From assembly GCA_023897205.1 (NCBI GenBank), contig JAHWDD010000001.1:3534001-3598000 (forward strand): DNA of 64,000 nt, given 5' to 3'. Positions 51,688 to 63,518 of this stretch are shown here, one piece after another. The position numbers and the translations under genes are program-made. Origin of the DNA: Exophiala sp. HKRS030. Lineage: Eukaryota > Ascomycota > Eurotiomycetes > Chaetothyriales > Herpotrichiellaceae. Below the pieces are notes generated by a model that saw only the letters and a list, made by a program, of their open reading frames with translations, had not been told where the DNA came from and made no database searches. Positions within the stretch are counted from its first letter, which is position 1; each line of letters opens with the position of its first letter.

Positions 51688-53289
51688 ATGTCCTCATCTT
51701 CACCGCCAAAGTCGTCAACCACTTCGACTTCTTCCAACACCCTGTCATCCGCTTCTTACTCTTCTCCCTCCCAACCCTCTTCTTCTCACCAACAGACTGC
51801 CGCTCGTTTGTCCCAGATCCAAAACCACACAATGGGTTCCATCGCAACAGACACCCTCTTCACCGAGGACCTGGTTCCCCAGGCGCCTGAGGATCCTCTT
51901 TTCGGATTGATGGCTGCATACAGGAAGGACACTTTTGATAAGAAGGTCGATCTGGGTATTGGTGCCTACCGCGACAACAATGCAAAGCCTTGGGTCTTGC
52001 CCGTTGTCAAGAAGGTGCGACCTACTGCTCTCTTTCGCTCTTTCCCTGTCTCCCTCTCTCCTTCTCCCTCACTTTCATTCCCCTCCTTTACTGCCTCCTA
52101 CGCAGTCACCATGCGCCCTTCTCCCAGAGTCCTGCACATACTGACATACCCCCTCCTTGCAGGCTGATGATATCCTTCGCAATGATCCCAATCTCAATCA
52201 CGAGTATCTCCCAATCGCTGGTCTGCCAGAGTTTACCACTGCCGCCCAAAAATTGATCCTTGGCCATGAGAGCCCCGCCATCAAGGAAGGACGGGTATGT
52301 TCCCTCTATCGAGCCGCTAAATCTATCTAATCATCCTATCTTATCAGGTCAGCTCCCTACAAACCGTCTCAGGCACAGGCGCCGTCCATCTAGGAGGTCT
52401 CTTCCTCTCAAAGTTCCTGTCCAAACCGACACCCACTATCTACCTCTCTTCGCCCACATGGGCCAACCATAACCAGATCTTCACCAACGTCCATCTACCA
52501 ATCGCAAATTATCCTTACTTCTCCGCAAAGACCAAAGGCCTTGATGCCCAAGGTCTCCTCAGCACCCTCTCATCTGCTAAAGAAGGCTCCATCGTCCTCC
52601 TCCACGCCTGCGCCCACAACCCCACAGGTGTCGATCCTACACAGGAAGAATGGAAACAAATAGCTCAAGTCGTTCGTGAAAGGAAGCTCTTTCCCTTCTT
52701 TGATTGCGCTTACCAGGGATTTGCCTCGGGAAACCTTGCTCAAGATAACTGGGCGATCCGCTACTTTGTCGAACAGGGCTTCGAGTTGGTCATTGCCCAA
52801 TCGTTCGCCAAAAACTTTGGTCTATACGGCGAACGAGCAGGTGCCTTTCACTTTGTTGCCGCTCCAGGTCCCAAAGCACAGGACATTTCAAAACGCGTTG
52901 CTTCTCAACTTGCAATCTTACAGCGTTCTGAAATCTCAAACCCTCCAGCGTATGGTGCCCGTATCGCCAGCACAGTCCTAAATGACCCGACTCTCTTCGC
53001 CGAGTGGGAAGAGGATTTAAGGACCATGTCCGGCAGAATCATTCAACAGCGAGAAGCCCTCAAAGCCGAGCTTGACCGATTAGGCACTCCTGGTAACTGG
53101 GATCACATCACTAGTCAGATCGGCATGTTCAGCTTTACAGGAATAAGTGAGAAGCAAGTTTTGGCCATTCGAGAGAAATGGCACGTCTACATGACAAAGA
53201 ATGGCCGGATCAGTATGGCAGGCCTGAATACCAACAATGTCAAGTATTTCGCCGAGGCTCTGGATGACGTGGTCAGAAATGTCAATTAA
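51688..53289 (+). CDS. Aspartate aminotransferase (class I PLP)
   Basis: Exons ..52014, 52163-52294 and 52348-53289, all phase 0. The family-like start is the Met at 51832 (MGSIATDTLFTEDLVPQAPED), giving 418 residues. An upstream in-frame ATG at 51688 adds 48 residues rich in Ser/Thr with no acidic residues. Conserved features are VDLGIGAYRDNNAKPWVLP, NHEYLPIAGLPEF, TVSGTGAVHLGGLF, SSPTWANHNQIF, LLHACAHNPTGVDPT, DCAYQGFASG, and the PLP lysine in SFAKNFGLYGERAG. The enzyme transfers amino groups between aspartate and 2-oxoglutarate, linking the TCA cycle with amino-acid metabolism and the malate-aspartate shuttle. The short form lacks a PTS1 tail and looks cytosolic. The Ser-rich extension could be a leader or simply 5'-UTR. 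Pyrimidine-rich intron 1 is about 148 nt. Confidence 0.95.
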
Positions 53290-53962
53290 GAAGTATTGAT
53301 GGACAAGGGATGACAATTACGAGAACGAGCATGATCTTATGACCGAGATTTTTTGATGGTACACACGTCTGAGGCTCTTCCCCAGATCAATGAGCAAAAC
53401 TCCTACGACCCATCAAACACATATCTCATCTTGATACCATGACTCTTTCTCCTGTATCTTAATCGAAATGTCATGGCGGTCATATACATAGCTTCAGAAG
53501 GATAGACAAAATATATCCAACAAAGGGGTTCTTAGACAATTGGTGATCGCCTGATATGCCCAATGCACATTGCAGAATTGCTTGATCCATTAATCGAATT
53601 TCTGGTGATTGCATTCCAAGACATATTGACAGTCTTCAACATATCAAACATTTATACACACCAACGAACTCCTCTGGCGTTCAATCATAGAGCTCATACG
53701 TACAAAGATCATCCAAACACCCTCATGATAGTATATACCAACTCCGGCATTCCACTCTCCCCAACCAAGGCCGTGGGGTGACCAATACGAAATCAACCAT
53801 GACATTTCAAGACACATGACGATCAACAGCAACATCTATGTGTTTCGACACGAGATCAACTCCGGTAGATGCATGCGTGCAGAAGGCACGACTCAGCGGC
53901 GCGGCGCGCACGCTCGGCCAAACGCAACCTGTGCAGCAGAACTCGTGGAAGAGACCATCACA
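53290..53962. other. Convergent 3' intergenic region
   Basis: The 3' flanks of AAT (+) and SMC2 (-). No gene is seen. Confidence 0.6.
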
Positions 53963-56900
53963 TCAACCCTTCAATTCGCCCGGGGTCATGACACTGACGA
54001 CGCTAGTGCCCTCGCTGAAGCGGGTGCGGAAGACCTTGTTCGCGTTCTGGAACATGCCGTCCTTCAAGCTGACGACGATGAACTGCGAGCCCTTGAAGCG
54101 CGTCTTGATGATGCGTCCGATGTTCTGTGTGTGCGACAGGTCGAGCGCCGCGTCTACTTCGTCGAGAATGTACATTGGTGCAGGCTTGAATTGCAGCAGG
54201 GCCAGGATCAGTGAGAGTGCGATCAGTGATCTGTGTTAGCAGTGTCAGTATGCTGGTGGTCCTAGTAGAAGGTGGTAGTTGTTGCTTGTGGGTCTCCGTT
54301 TGCCCGGATAGAGCCACGCACGCGGGTGAGGGAGAAAGGGGTTTGGGGATATGCATTAGATCGGGACAGACGTACCTTTGTCCGCCAGACAGCTCAGTCA
54401 GACTCTGTTTCCACACCTTTCCAAGACATACTTTGACCTCCAGGCCCTCTTGGATGCGGTCGATGTTGTCGTCCAACGGCACCAATTTGGCCGTGTTGTT
54501 TCCCGGCAGCAGGTCCGAGAAGATTTGGCCAAAGTCCGCCGTCACTTGTCTCCATGTCTTGAGGAGTGCTTCTTTCTTGTACTCATCCAGTGTGACGATT
54601 GTCTCTTCGATCTTCTTCTTGTCTCTTACCACTGTCCTCAGCATGTTTTTCAGGCTGGCTTCCTTCTTCTCGACACTATCGATCATGGGCATGACTTTGG
54701 GGTTGATTTTCTTCTTCATGCCCTGGAACCTTTCTGTCACATTCTTGAGCGTAGCCCGAGACTCTGCGAGGTTCTTGCCCTGGAAGTCATACGGGGTGCC
54801 GGGTCGACCGAATTGTTCCTTGTTGTCTTCTATCCAGTCATGTTCATTTTCGAGGGCAGCGACCAGTTGTGCCGCTGCTTGCGCATCCTTCTGAGCTTTC
54901 TCGACCGCGTGGCCAAGCTTTTGAGCCTCTAATGATTCTTCCTGAATCTGTTTGGTCTTGCGCGATTTGGCCTTCTCCAGTTCTCGAAGTTCATCGTCAA
55001 AGCCCGTCAGTTTGGCTTGCTCATCCGTGAGTTCCGCTTGCGCAATATCGTGATTCGATTTGACCTGAGATTCTTCCGTTCGGAGACTCTGCATTTCTTC
55101 CTTCTGCGAAGCGATAGAGCCATCCACTTCTACAACCTGTTCTTCTGCAGCAGTAAGGTCACTCTCGGCTTGTTCGCAATCGACTCGGGCGTCTTGGACT
55201 TCTTTCTGTAGTGACTTGATAGCTGCGCTGGTCTTGCTGAGTGACTTTTTGAGCTCCGTTAGCGATTTCTCCAATTCTTTCAGTTTGCTGTCCTTGTTTT
55301 TACTAAAATCTTCCATGTCCTTTTCGATTCGTTTGACGTCTTTCGCCGCTTCAGCTTGTCGAGATTTGGCACTGCTCATGGCTTCCTTCAGCTGTGCAAT
55401 TGTGGATTTCATCTCTTCAATCGCCTGGATTATGGAGGATGAAGAATTTCCAGAGATCTGCTCTTCTGTGAGCTTGATTTCGTGGGATTTGAGATCGAGC
55501 TCTTGCTTGACCGACTTGATGTTTTCAAGTTTGGCTTGTTCGCTTTTCATCATCTGCTGAAGTTGACCTAGTTCCTCTTGATATGCTCGCAACTCGCGTG
55601 TAACCTCATTGAGTTTTCCGAGAATCACCAGCACACCACTCGAATTTGGTGAACTACCTCCCGAAAGTGTTCCAGACGGATCGTAAACATCACCATCGAG
55701 CGTTACGCTCTTTAGTCGAACCGATGGGTCGAATGTTACTCGTTTTGCGGTCTCAGCATCTTCACATATTAGTGTTGTGCCAAACACGTAGTCCATGGCC
55801 GCAGATACTTCATGATCATAGCCAATAAGTGACAGAGCAAGATCAACCTTGCCAGGCGCTATTCTTTGTGCCGCGCCGACTTTCTCAGCAGACGCCTTGA
55901 ACGCCGAGATCTTGTTGAGAGGAATTATTGTGACTCGCTTCTTCAGTTTGCCGTTTTGGAGGAGTTGTGTGCCTGTCTCAGCTGTATCGACTACAACGTT
56001 ATAAAGGCGTCCACCGGCACAGATCTCAAGCGCTGTTCCTGCTGACGATCTTTCCTTGTCCAGTGTGAAGAGTTGAGCAACAAGTCCTTTGACTTTGGAA
56101 CGATCAAAGTTAGGAGAAGGGTCGCTGAAGTGGAAGTCAACATTGGCAACCTTTCGTTTCAGTTCATCTGCTTGTTGGCTGAGACGTCGAATATCCTTTT
56201 GTAGCGTCAACTCTCGCTCCCGCATCTGCTCTTCGCGACCTTGATCATACCCAAGCTTCTGAAGATCGTCCTCCAATTTTTTCGCCTGTGCACGTAGGGT
56301 TTCAAGTCCAGCAAGCAGGCCAGCATTTTGCTCTCGGGCTTTCTTGGCTCTTGGTTCGTCTTCTTTGATACGTTTCTCGAGGTGCGAGATCTTCAGTTTT
56401 GCTTGCTCTTGTTCCGTTCCCAGAGATGTAAGACGTGTTCGAGCTTCCTGGAGTTGTCCTTGATAGCCACTCTCCTGGCCTTCTCGAGAGGCAACTCCAG
56501 TTTGCAATGTCGACAGCAATTCTTCTTTCTTCTCCACCTCTGCATTTTGTGAATCTAAATCTGCTTTTGCTCCAGTCCAGCGAGACTGTAAATCTTCAAA
56601 CGCCTTTCTTTTGTCGCCAACCTGTTTCTGTAGAGACTTGACAGTTTTCGCAACGTCCTTCCTTCTTTGCTCTTCTTCTGCTATGCTTGATTGTTTGAGG
56701 TCCATGACTGTGGCCAGACGCACAAGCTCATGACTGTACTCCTTGACCTTTGCCTCCAGTTCTTGAAAACGTCCGCCTTTTCGCATCTCCTTCTCTCTGA
56801 CCGATTTGACTCGCTGTGCGTCTTCTTCTAAATTCTCAATTTCACGTTTTAGTTTGGCTGAATTTTCTTCCAGGTGCTGTACTTTGGCGCGTTTCGTTTC

Positions 56901-57719
56901 GTGCTCTTGGTTGGCAGACCTCATCTTTTCTCCTGATCGGACGTAATCTGCAGCGACCACCACCCGAGTAAGTCGTTCAAGTTCACTTTGTGTTTTTTGG
57001 TAATCTAGCCAAGCACGCTTTTCGCCACGGAGTTTATCGAGTTTTGGTTCGATCTCTTCTTTCAACAAGCCCTCGAGTTCCACCACCTTCATCTCTTTCT
57101 TTGCCATGGTTTTGTGGGCTTTCTCCTTCCGATCCTCAAACATGCGTGTACCTGCGGCTTCCTCGATCATGGCCAAAATCTCCGCAGCTTTCATGTTCAA
57201 GACTTTTGTAATGCGACCTTGCATGATGATGAAATTGGGATTGTTGATGTTCAGGCCGACACTCTGAAATAGATTTTGCACAGTCGTCTGTTGTGCGCGG
57301 TGTCCGTTGATCAGATATTTGCTAGTACCTCCCATTACAATTTGACGCGTGACACTGATTTGTCCATATTCTTCGAACCCTATGGGACTGGTGCTTTTGT
57401 CGCTATTGTCGAACACAATGGTGACGCTCGCCTTTGTAACCCCGGCTTGACCGCGTTTGTAGATAAGGTCTTGGAGGTTTTGCGCTCGCACTGTTGACAT
57501 ATTGGTGATGCCGAGAACGAAACATATTGAATCGAGGATGTTCGATTTTCCCGACCCGTTGAGTCCAGTGACAGCATTGAAAGTTGGATCCCATCCTGAT
57601 ATGACGGTTCGCTGGCTGTATGATTTGAAGCTACGCAACAACAGTTAGAACGAATGGATCGCCTATTGTGAAGGGTCGCATCCACGTACCCGTCGATGAC
57701 AAGTTCGACGATTTTCATC
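53963..57719 (-). CDS. smc2: Condensin subunit SMC2
   Basis: Exons in coding order: 57691-57719 ([10 protein letters not shown]), 54376-57630 and 53963-54230, giving 1183 residues. Introns are 60 and 145 nt. Walker A is GLNGSGKSN (about residue 32). The Q-loop block is [18 protein letters not shown], the hinge is at about 515-680 ([20 protein letters not shown]), and two long heptad coiled coils flank it. The ABC signature is [10 protein letters not shown], interrupted by the last intron, and Walker B is [12 protein letters not shown]. With SMC4 it forms the ATP-driven core of condensin, which compacts chromosomes in mitosis. The frame is intact over 3.5 kb, which shows that the local sequence is otherwise good. 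The S. pombe orthologue is Cut14. Confidence 0.97.
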
Positions 57720-58778
57720 TTGATATGTCTCAGCACCCGACAAGGTGCACCGTTTCTCGCCGAACGCAAAGAGCAAGACCTGTTGCTTTCGGTGCGATTC
57801 GATTGACTGGCGATTATGTTGCAGTCAGGACGTGTTTAGATATTTCCTAATTGAGTCACATCATCAGCAAGACCATAAATAGTAGGTTAGCCGACTTGTC
57901 TTCCCAACTATTTTGTTGTGTTATCTGCATAAGGCGGCGTCAGCTGGAATCCAGAAGCAGCTAGCATCCTTTCTACAGCTTCGCAATAGCCTTGGCAGAA
58001 AGCGATGGGAAAACTGCTCGTAGCTCACGTGTGACTCACCCAGACGGCGCCGCTTTAATACCTACCATACCTACCTATGTACCCATCTCGTCACTCACCC
58101 TCCTCCTCACCTCTTCGCTATCATTGCTTCGACTGGGTTGTCGGAGACGGCTGGGAAGCCCACTGCCAAAACCCACCTCGACGACCTGACCGTTGAACGA
58201 TGTGGATCCGTTGTTGACTGCCCGTGCTGCCACACCTTGGTTCGTCCTCCCTATTGTCCCTTCTGTATTGGCAACGCGACACTGCCCCCTTCTGAACGAC
58301 TGAAATCTTGGTCTCGGGACCATAAATTATCGGTTCCCGTGAATAACATAATATCACCGGAAATATGAAGTGATCCGCTCAAAATCTGGAGATTTCTTTC
58401 CTTGACGAAGACCTCCTCCAACTTGAAATGTCCAAAGTTGCACTCCAAGGTTTTTGATGGTGTGATGTCGTGGATTTAGACATCAAAGTCAGCCTCGCGC
58501 CCCATCTGGTCAATGTAAACCTAGTTCAGATATTCTAAACAGTCCAAGGTGCGGTCGCAGGTTTCAGCTTCCTACAGACCACCTTGTCCCACAAAGACCT
58601 ACTATGCAGGCTGAAAGCGCTTATCTATAACGCATCAAAGGATTTGGGATGCCCGAACCCAGTGGCAGTGCCTCCCCCGCAATTTGGTACTGTTGGCGCC
58701 GCAAGTATTTACTCGGCCACCTATCTCACACTGCCTCCATCTGCTCTTGATAGTTGAACTCGTTCGGCTTTTCCTGCA
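57720..58778. promoter_or_regulatory. Divergent region between SMC2 and the Hsp70-like gene
   Basis: A 1.06-kb divergent region. It contains CACGTGTGACTCA (58026-58038), an E-box next to the TGACTCA Gcn4-type site, and a possible relic of a C2H2-type Cys-rich coding segment at 58138-58368. Confidence 0.5.
58138..58368 (+). pseudogene. Possible relic of a fungal C2H2-finger protein
   Basis: A 76-codon frame without an ATG at its start carries VDCPCCHTLVRPPYCPFC followed by IGNATLPPSERLKSWSRDHKL. The pattern CPFC-x-GN-x-LPPSxR-x-x-SW-x-RD resembles a zinc-binding block found in some fungal C2H2/FluG-type proteins, but the usual following His-rich part is degraded. This is recognised by eye only and may be chance. 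Confidence 0.3.
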
Positions 58779-60006
58779 ATGCTTCGATGTGAAGGTATGA
58801 CGATGAACAACATCTTGGCAGTTATCTTGTTTAGCCTTCTTGCTAGCTTCGTCCAGCAATCAAATGGCCGCCCTGGAATCAACGACCAGACCATCCTAGT
58901 GTCGACCGATGACCACCCTGGCATGACTATCGACGGTTCCACGCAACCTCGTTACCCTGAAGAGTATGGCGTCGGTTTCGACTTGTCTGGATCATATGGG
59001 TAAGACGAACTCGTTCAACAATCAATGATCAACCTTGCTGATCATCTCAAAATACTAGCACCGTCGCGATATCTTTTGCAAACGGGTCGATATTCAACAT
59101 TGCAAGAGTTCCAGCGGACGAGAGCTATAAATCCCTGATGGCAAAGTCTTCGCTGGAATTATCGCAGCATCCAGCGTAGGTAACCCTCTTCCAACTCCTT
59201 GTCGAACTGGGTACTCATTTATACTTAGACCGCCTTATAAGAACCTTGAGGATCTTCTTAAGGATCAGAATCGTCAGCTTTTACGACGAGTGCGAAAAAT
59301 GCTCGGCCTCCCAGCCTCTGATGAGGTTGCAATTCTGTCCGGAATGCTTCGAGAGCTACATCTTACCGCGGAAATGTTTCTCGGCCATAACATCTCATCC
59401 GCAATGGCAACAACTCCAGATTTAATCGCACTCTACGAGGAAGACTTACATGACGCCTTCGAATACATTTCGCTAGGCGACAAAACAAATCAAAGATGGG
59501 ACATGCTCCACGAGACCGAGGCCAGTATAGCATCATATGGAATCGGCCTATGTCAAAATTACACCGACATTGATGGTTGTATGGAAGAAACTAGTAATAT
59601 GACATTTCGCAATTTCCTCTCGGTCTCTTATACAAGAGATGCGCTCTGCGTCGAGGTGGTAATGATTCAATCTGTTTACCGCGCGTGGCCTTACAGCAAT
59701 TATCCACCAAATATGGACTTCACTCTGGGGTCTGATATGATTCACCATAACCCTAAGGAGGAGTACTACTGGGAAGCTGTCAGAGACAGGATATCCCAGG
59801 CGGTCCTTCCCGGATTACAGCTGAATCACATACCTGAAATGGTTCTATTATTTGGGGAAAGCTCTTCAGACCCCCGATTCAGACAGTTGTTGGAGGAGGC
59901 CCTGACGCATCTCTACGGTTACCTTCCCGAGATCAAAGACGAGCATCCTATCTTTGGACCCGCGAGAGGAGCAGCCGTGATGGCGATGCGAGGCGACTAT
60001 GATTAA
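58779..60006 (+). CDS. Secreted/ER protein with degenerate Hsp70/actin-fold (ASKHA) features
   Basis: Exons 58779-58999, 59059-59175 and 59229-60006 give 371 residues. The N-terminus has a signal-like hydrophobic stretch (NNILAVILFSLLASFV) followed by a polar region. Met codons at 58779, 58797 and 58803 are all possible starts. YGVGFDLSGSYGTVAISF resembles the first phosphate loop of the ASKHA ATPases. HNISSAMATTPDLIALYEED and EASIASYGIGLC fit the Hsp70 actin-like core, and MVLLFGESSSDPRFRQLLEEAL with ARGAAVMAM resembles the last nucleotide-binding segment. No clear second phosphate loop (DLGGGT type) is seen, so ATPase activity is doubtful. Two Cys (in GLCQNY and DGCMEE) and several N-x-S/T sites support a secretory route. 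I know this as a recurrent hypothetical protein of filamentous ascomycetes, but no function is known to me. Confidence 0.8.
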
Positions 60007-60695
60007 ACTGCTGCTCTGAGTGGCCTGGCCTGTGTCCTGAGGCGGCGCATTTCATTCTGGACTTCAAATTGCCGACGTTTGGCCAGATAAAGATACTAAA
60101 GGGGTGATGGGAAAGGGTTCTTGACAGAGGCTTTGAAATTGAAAATTTGCTTGCATGTACGTACGTCGATAGCGCTGCGTTGACGGTGGAAGTCCCAGTT
60201 CCCAGCAAGGCTTGGGAAATCCTCTTCGGCTTGCCTGGGAGATTCGCAGGAGCTGGTCAAACCCTGCCAACAAGGACAGCACTTCGCGTCGCGGATGGTT
60301 GTCATTTGTTTTAAGTCCGTGATTCAATATCTCACTTCTTCCATTTGGCAGTGCTATCCCACCAGCACGGAGCCCGATCATTCATCTTGACGCAGTGTGC
60401 ACAATGAAAGTCTAGGTTGAGTGGGAGAAGCGGTTGCTGCTGTTCTAGGCCGGGCTTGATTGGAGCCTTGCCTCTCGTTTGCTGCATACAATGTCATTTT
60501 AGTCAAACCGGACAGACACTTTATTATATAGGGCCCATAATTCTAACCCTTCCCTGACCGGGGCTAGACCATCCCCTCCGCACCTGAAATTTGAATGTTA
60601 GCGCGCCCCACATCTCGCATCCTTTGACCTTCCTGTCGCCAACTTTGCACCGCGACGACGACCTCATTTTTACTCCGTTCGTGGTGTAACTAGGT

Positions 60696-60795
60696 NNNNN
60701 NNNNNNNNNNNNNNNNNNNNNNNNNNNNNNNNNNNNNNNNNNNNNNNNNNNNNNNNNNNNNNNNNNNNNNNNNNNNNNNNNNNNNNNNNNNNNNN
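60696..60795. other. Assembly gap (100 N)
   Basis: Exactly 100 N, a conventional placeholder for a gap of unknown or estimated size between contigs. Confidence 0.98.
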
Positions 60796-60958
60796 ATAAA
60801 ACGTCCTGTCTTCACAGTTTTTTTCTCGTACTCGCCTATTAACCTATTTTAAATTTTAATTTTTTAAAAAACCCCATTGGCGAATTCCGGGCCATTCGTC
60901 TAGCCCAATATCTTTTTTGGGTTTTCGTGGGCGCTAAGACAACATCCTGGGGTGTCTG

Positions 60959-60979
60959 CCCCCCCCCCCCCCCCCCCCC
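60959..60979. repeat. Poly-C run (21)
   Basis: Twenty-one consecutive C shortly after the assembly gap. The length is likely unreliable. Confidence 0.9.
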
Positions 60980-61241
60980 ATCGCCTTCTTCAAGAGCTTT
61001 CTCGCGAGATAAGGCGTGTGTGCTTCTTCCTCACTCGCCTTTGGCTTTCAGCAGGTTACCCTGACCTCGTATCATTGATAAGAATAAAAGTAAAGGTCCA
61101 ATCCTGGGAAATTAAGTTCCTTTCGCGTCTGACGTTTTCGCTTTATCGAAGAAAACAACAGCATTGACGGGCCTCGGAACCTTGAGAGATAAGAGCATGG
61201 ATGATCAACATCTATCCCCAGTGTGGGATAGGTGATCCCTG

Positions 61242-61267
61242 CCTCCCTCCCTCCCTCCCTCCCTCCC

Positions 61268-61346
<79 letters not shown>
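61242..61346. repeat. Compound microsatellite (CCCT)n-(CT)n-(GT)n
   Basis: CCCT units (about 61242-61268), then CT units to about 61330 with one GT interruption, then about 8 GT units to 61346. Non-coding. Confidence 0.95.
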
Positions 61347-61347
<1 letters not shown>

Positions 61348-62068
61348 CTAGATTTGTTTTCCTTTGGGTACCCAAAGAAGAAGCCTCTGATATTGTGAGG
61401 ATTCCTCTTGAAGGAAACTCATCAGCCACACCGCAGTGAAGATGCTTTTCGTATGGTTTGTGACCTAGTATTATATATATGTATATAAGTCACAAGAAGA
61501 ACGGCTCCGTCCGTTTTGATGGTTCCCTCGTGCATATCTGTAAGCCTAGGAACGTCCAGGGCTGTGCAAAGAAATCCTTCAGACCACTATACGTGGTATA
61601 CAGTTTCAGCTGTTTCATTCCAAGTCTTCTCCACCTCCATACAGAAAGGATCGTTGAATTCCGGAGTGCCTTTCCATAGCCGTGCGGTAGTGTCTCAATG
61701 GCCTTGTCTCCTTTGACGAAAAGGTCGATAGGCTCAGTGCCTATAGTCATTTCCACACAGGGGGAGAAAGGTCAATACAATGACAGTTTGAAAATGCAAA
61801 GAGGAAAAGATTCTCAAAAGCATTGTCTTAAACCGGCTTTTGACCTGATTGATTAGACCATTGCTATAAATACCTTTCATCCATATCCATAAGATGTGTG
61901 GTTGACACACCGCAGACAACTGCTGTAGCGTTCGAGGAAACCCCCTTAAAAAAAACTGTACATTTATTTGGGTCAACCCGTCGAACCTGTTCGTTGAGGA
62001 CCCGAAAAGAAAGGATAAGCACCCCCTCTGTGATCCCAGGCCGTGCCTAGGCCCACAAGTAAACATTT

Positions 62069-63518
62069 TCACGCAAATACACCGGGATTCCAAGCGTTGT
62101 TTCTCTGCATGAACATTCCGGGCTCCGTTCCCATGCCGAATGAGTTGCTGCCGTCCCAGTCGTAAAAGTTCATGTCGCAAGTGGCGTCGACGACAAAGTT
62201 GTCTGCGCCCGGCATCTCAAATCCACCGTCGAACACCATGGGCGCTGGCGCGTTCATGTCTGCATCGCCAGTGGGACGATGGTGGGCGGAGAAAGAATGG
62301 CCGGTCGGGAACGTGGCGTCCATGACACGCTCGTACTGAGCCTGGGTTTCTTCAACGGTGGGGGCGGGCGCCGAGAAAAGCTCGTCCCCAAAGCCGGGTG
62401 AGTCCCAAGTCGAAGGCGTGTCGGAGCTTCCAGACTCAAAGACGCTAGAATAGAACTCCGAGTTCGACGGCGAGGCCAGCTGTGTAGCTTGGACGTTGTG
62501 CTGCGGTGATTTCCGGGTCTTGTCGATTGTTCCTGACTTGGAGGAGCAATCTGTCTGGATTGATGATACCTGACTCTGCGATCGACGTTTCGTCTTCGCG
62601 GCTTTTTGAGTGGTGGTGGTGGTGGTGGTAGTAGTAGACTTGGCTGGTTTCTTGACCACCGCCGGCGAGTTGGCGGTTTCTTGGATGGGTGAAAGTTGCG
62701 GCCGCTCGTTGTGGTCCGAGAAGTCGAGGTCTTCGTCAAATTCTTCTTCGGCTCCAATCACGCCAATTCGTTCCAGGATGCAGTGGACGCTGGGACTGCC
62801 ATTCACTTCGTCCACCGGAGCACCTTCCCATGCCTTCCCATCAAGCAGCCTCGAGTACAGCTTGACGAGGCCAGCCGTGAGAGCTGAGTGATGCTGAAGT
62901 AAGAGGTTGGTGTATCTTTGAGATCTTCGTCAGTAAACGGAAAAATGTACGTTGTTTGCCCCGGAGCAAGAGGGCGTGGCCAGAGGGACATTGGGTGTCG
63001 ATATCTTGAAAGGGAAGGGAATTCTCTCCTTACCTCTGAGTAGCACCGGCGGATTCTGGCTTCCGTCGGACCTTGTATGAGCAAACCGCACAGTCGAGAT
63101 TGCATCTTCGGCATGGCCTTTCCCCGTCGCACTGCACGATGAGAGGTGATTAGCCTATATGAGCGACAAGACTTCAGAAATTCCCGGCAGCTCAAAGCCC
63201 AAAAAAGATCCCCCGACGATGGTCGAAAAGGCTGGATGGCGTCGTGGACCGATATTGCATAGGAGATCCTAGATAGTCGAGGATCACTTCTTGAGGTGAT
63301 GGTAGTGATAAGAAGATGCCTGTCGTCGGTCCAATGTGAGTTGTTGAAACAAGATCCAGTTTTTGGCCTTTTGGCGAGTTCGTTCAGGAGTAACAGCACA
63401 TCACAAGCACGTTTTTCCTAAATCCAAACTTGCTTACCTTTGCTTTCTTAATACGGCACCTCTCGCAAGCTCTCGCGACTCTCGGTCGCGTTCGACCATG
63501 TTCCCGTGTATCTTGCAT
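62069..63518 (-). CDS. Small Zn2Cys6 transcription factor
   Basis: Exons in coding order: 63438-63518, 63034-63131 and 62069-62915, giving 341 residues; introns are 306 and 118 nt. The start MQDTREHGRTRPRVARAC leads into the zinc cluster, split by intron 1 directly before the third Cys: CERCRIKKAK, then CDGERPCRRCNLDCAVC. Spacing is C-x2-C-x6-C-x5-C-x2-C-x6-C, with an additional Cys in the last loop. The C-terminal part has YTNLLLQHHSALTAGLVKLY and GSPSVHCILERIGV, the form seen in a class of fungal Zn2Cys6 regulators, then an acidic segment (EEEFDEDLDFSDH), a Thr9 run and an Asp/Phe/Gly-rich tail that may activate transcription. It is DNA-binding and nuclear; the target is unknown. Confidence 0.9.

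Larger units (their letters stand above)
60007..62068. other. Intergenic with assembly gap and microsatellites
   Basis: The 3' flank of the Hsp70-like gene, an N gap (60696-60795), then low-complexity DNA with a poly-C run and CT/GT microsatellites, and the 3' flank of the Zn2Cys6 gene. No gene is supported, and coding exons inside the gap cannot be excluded. Confidence 0.6.

Noticed and set aside
54211..55560. Plus-strand frames opposite SMC2 (up to 227 codons)
   Set aside because: Shadows of the coiled-coil coding strand; the SMC2 frame is continuous and has all family motifs.
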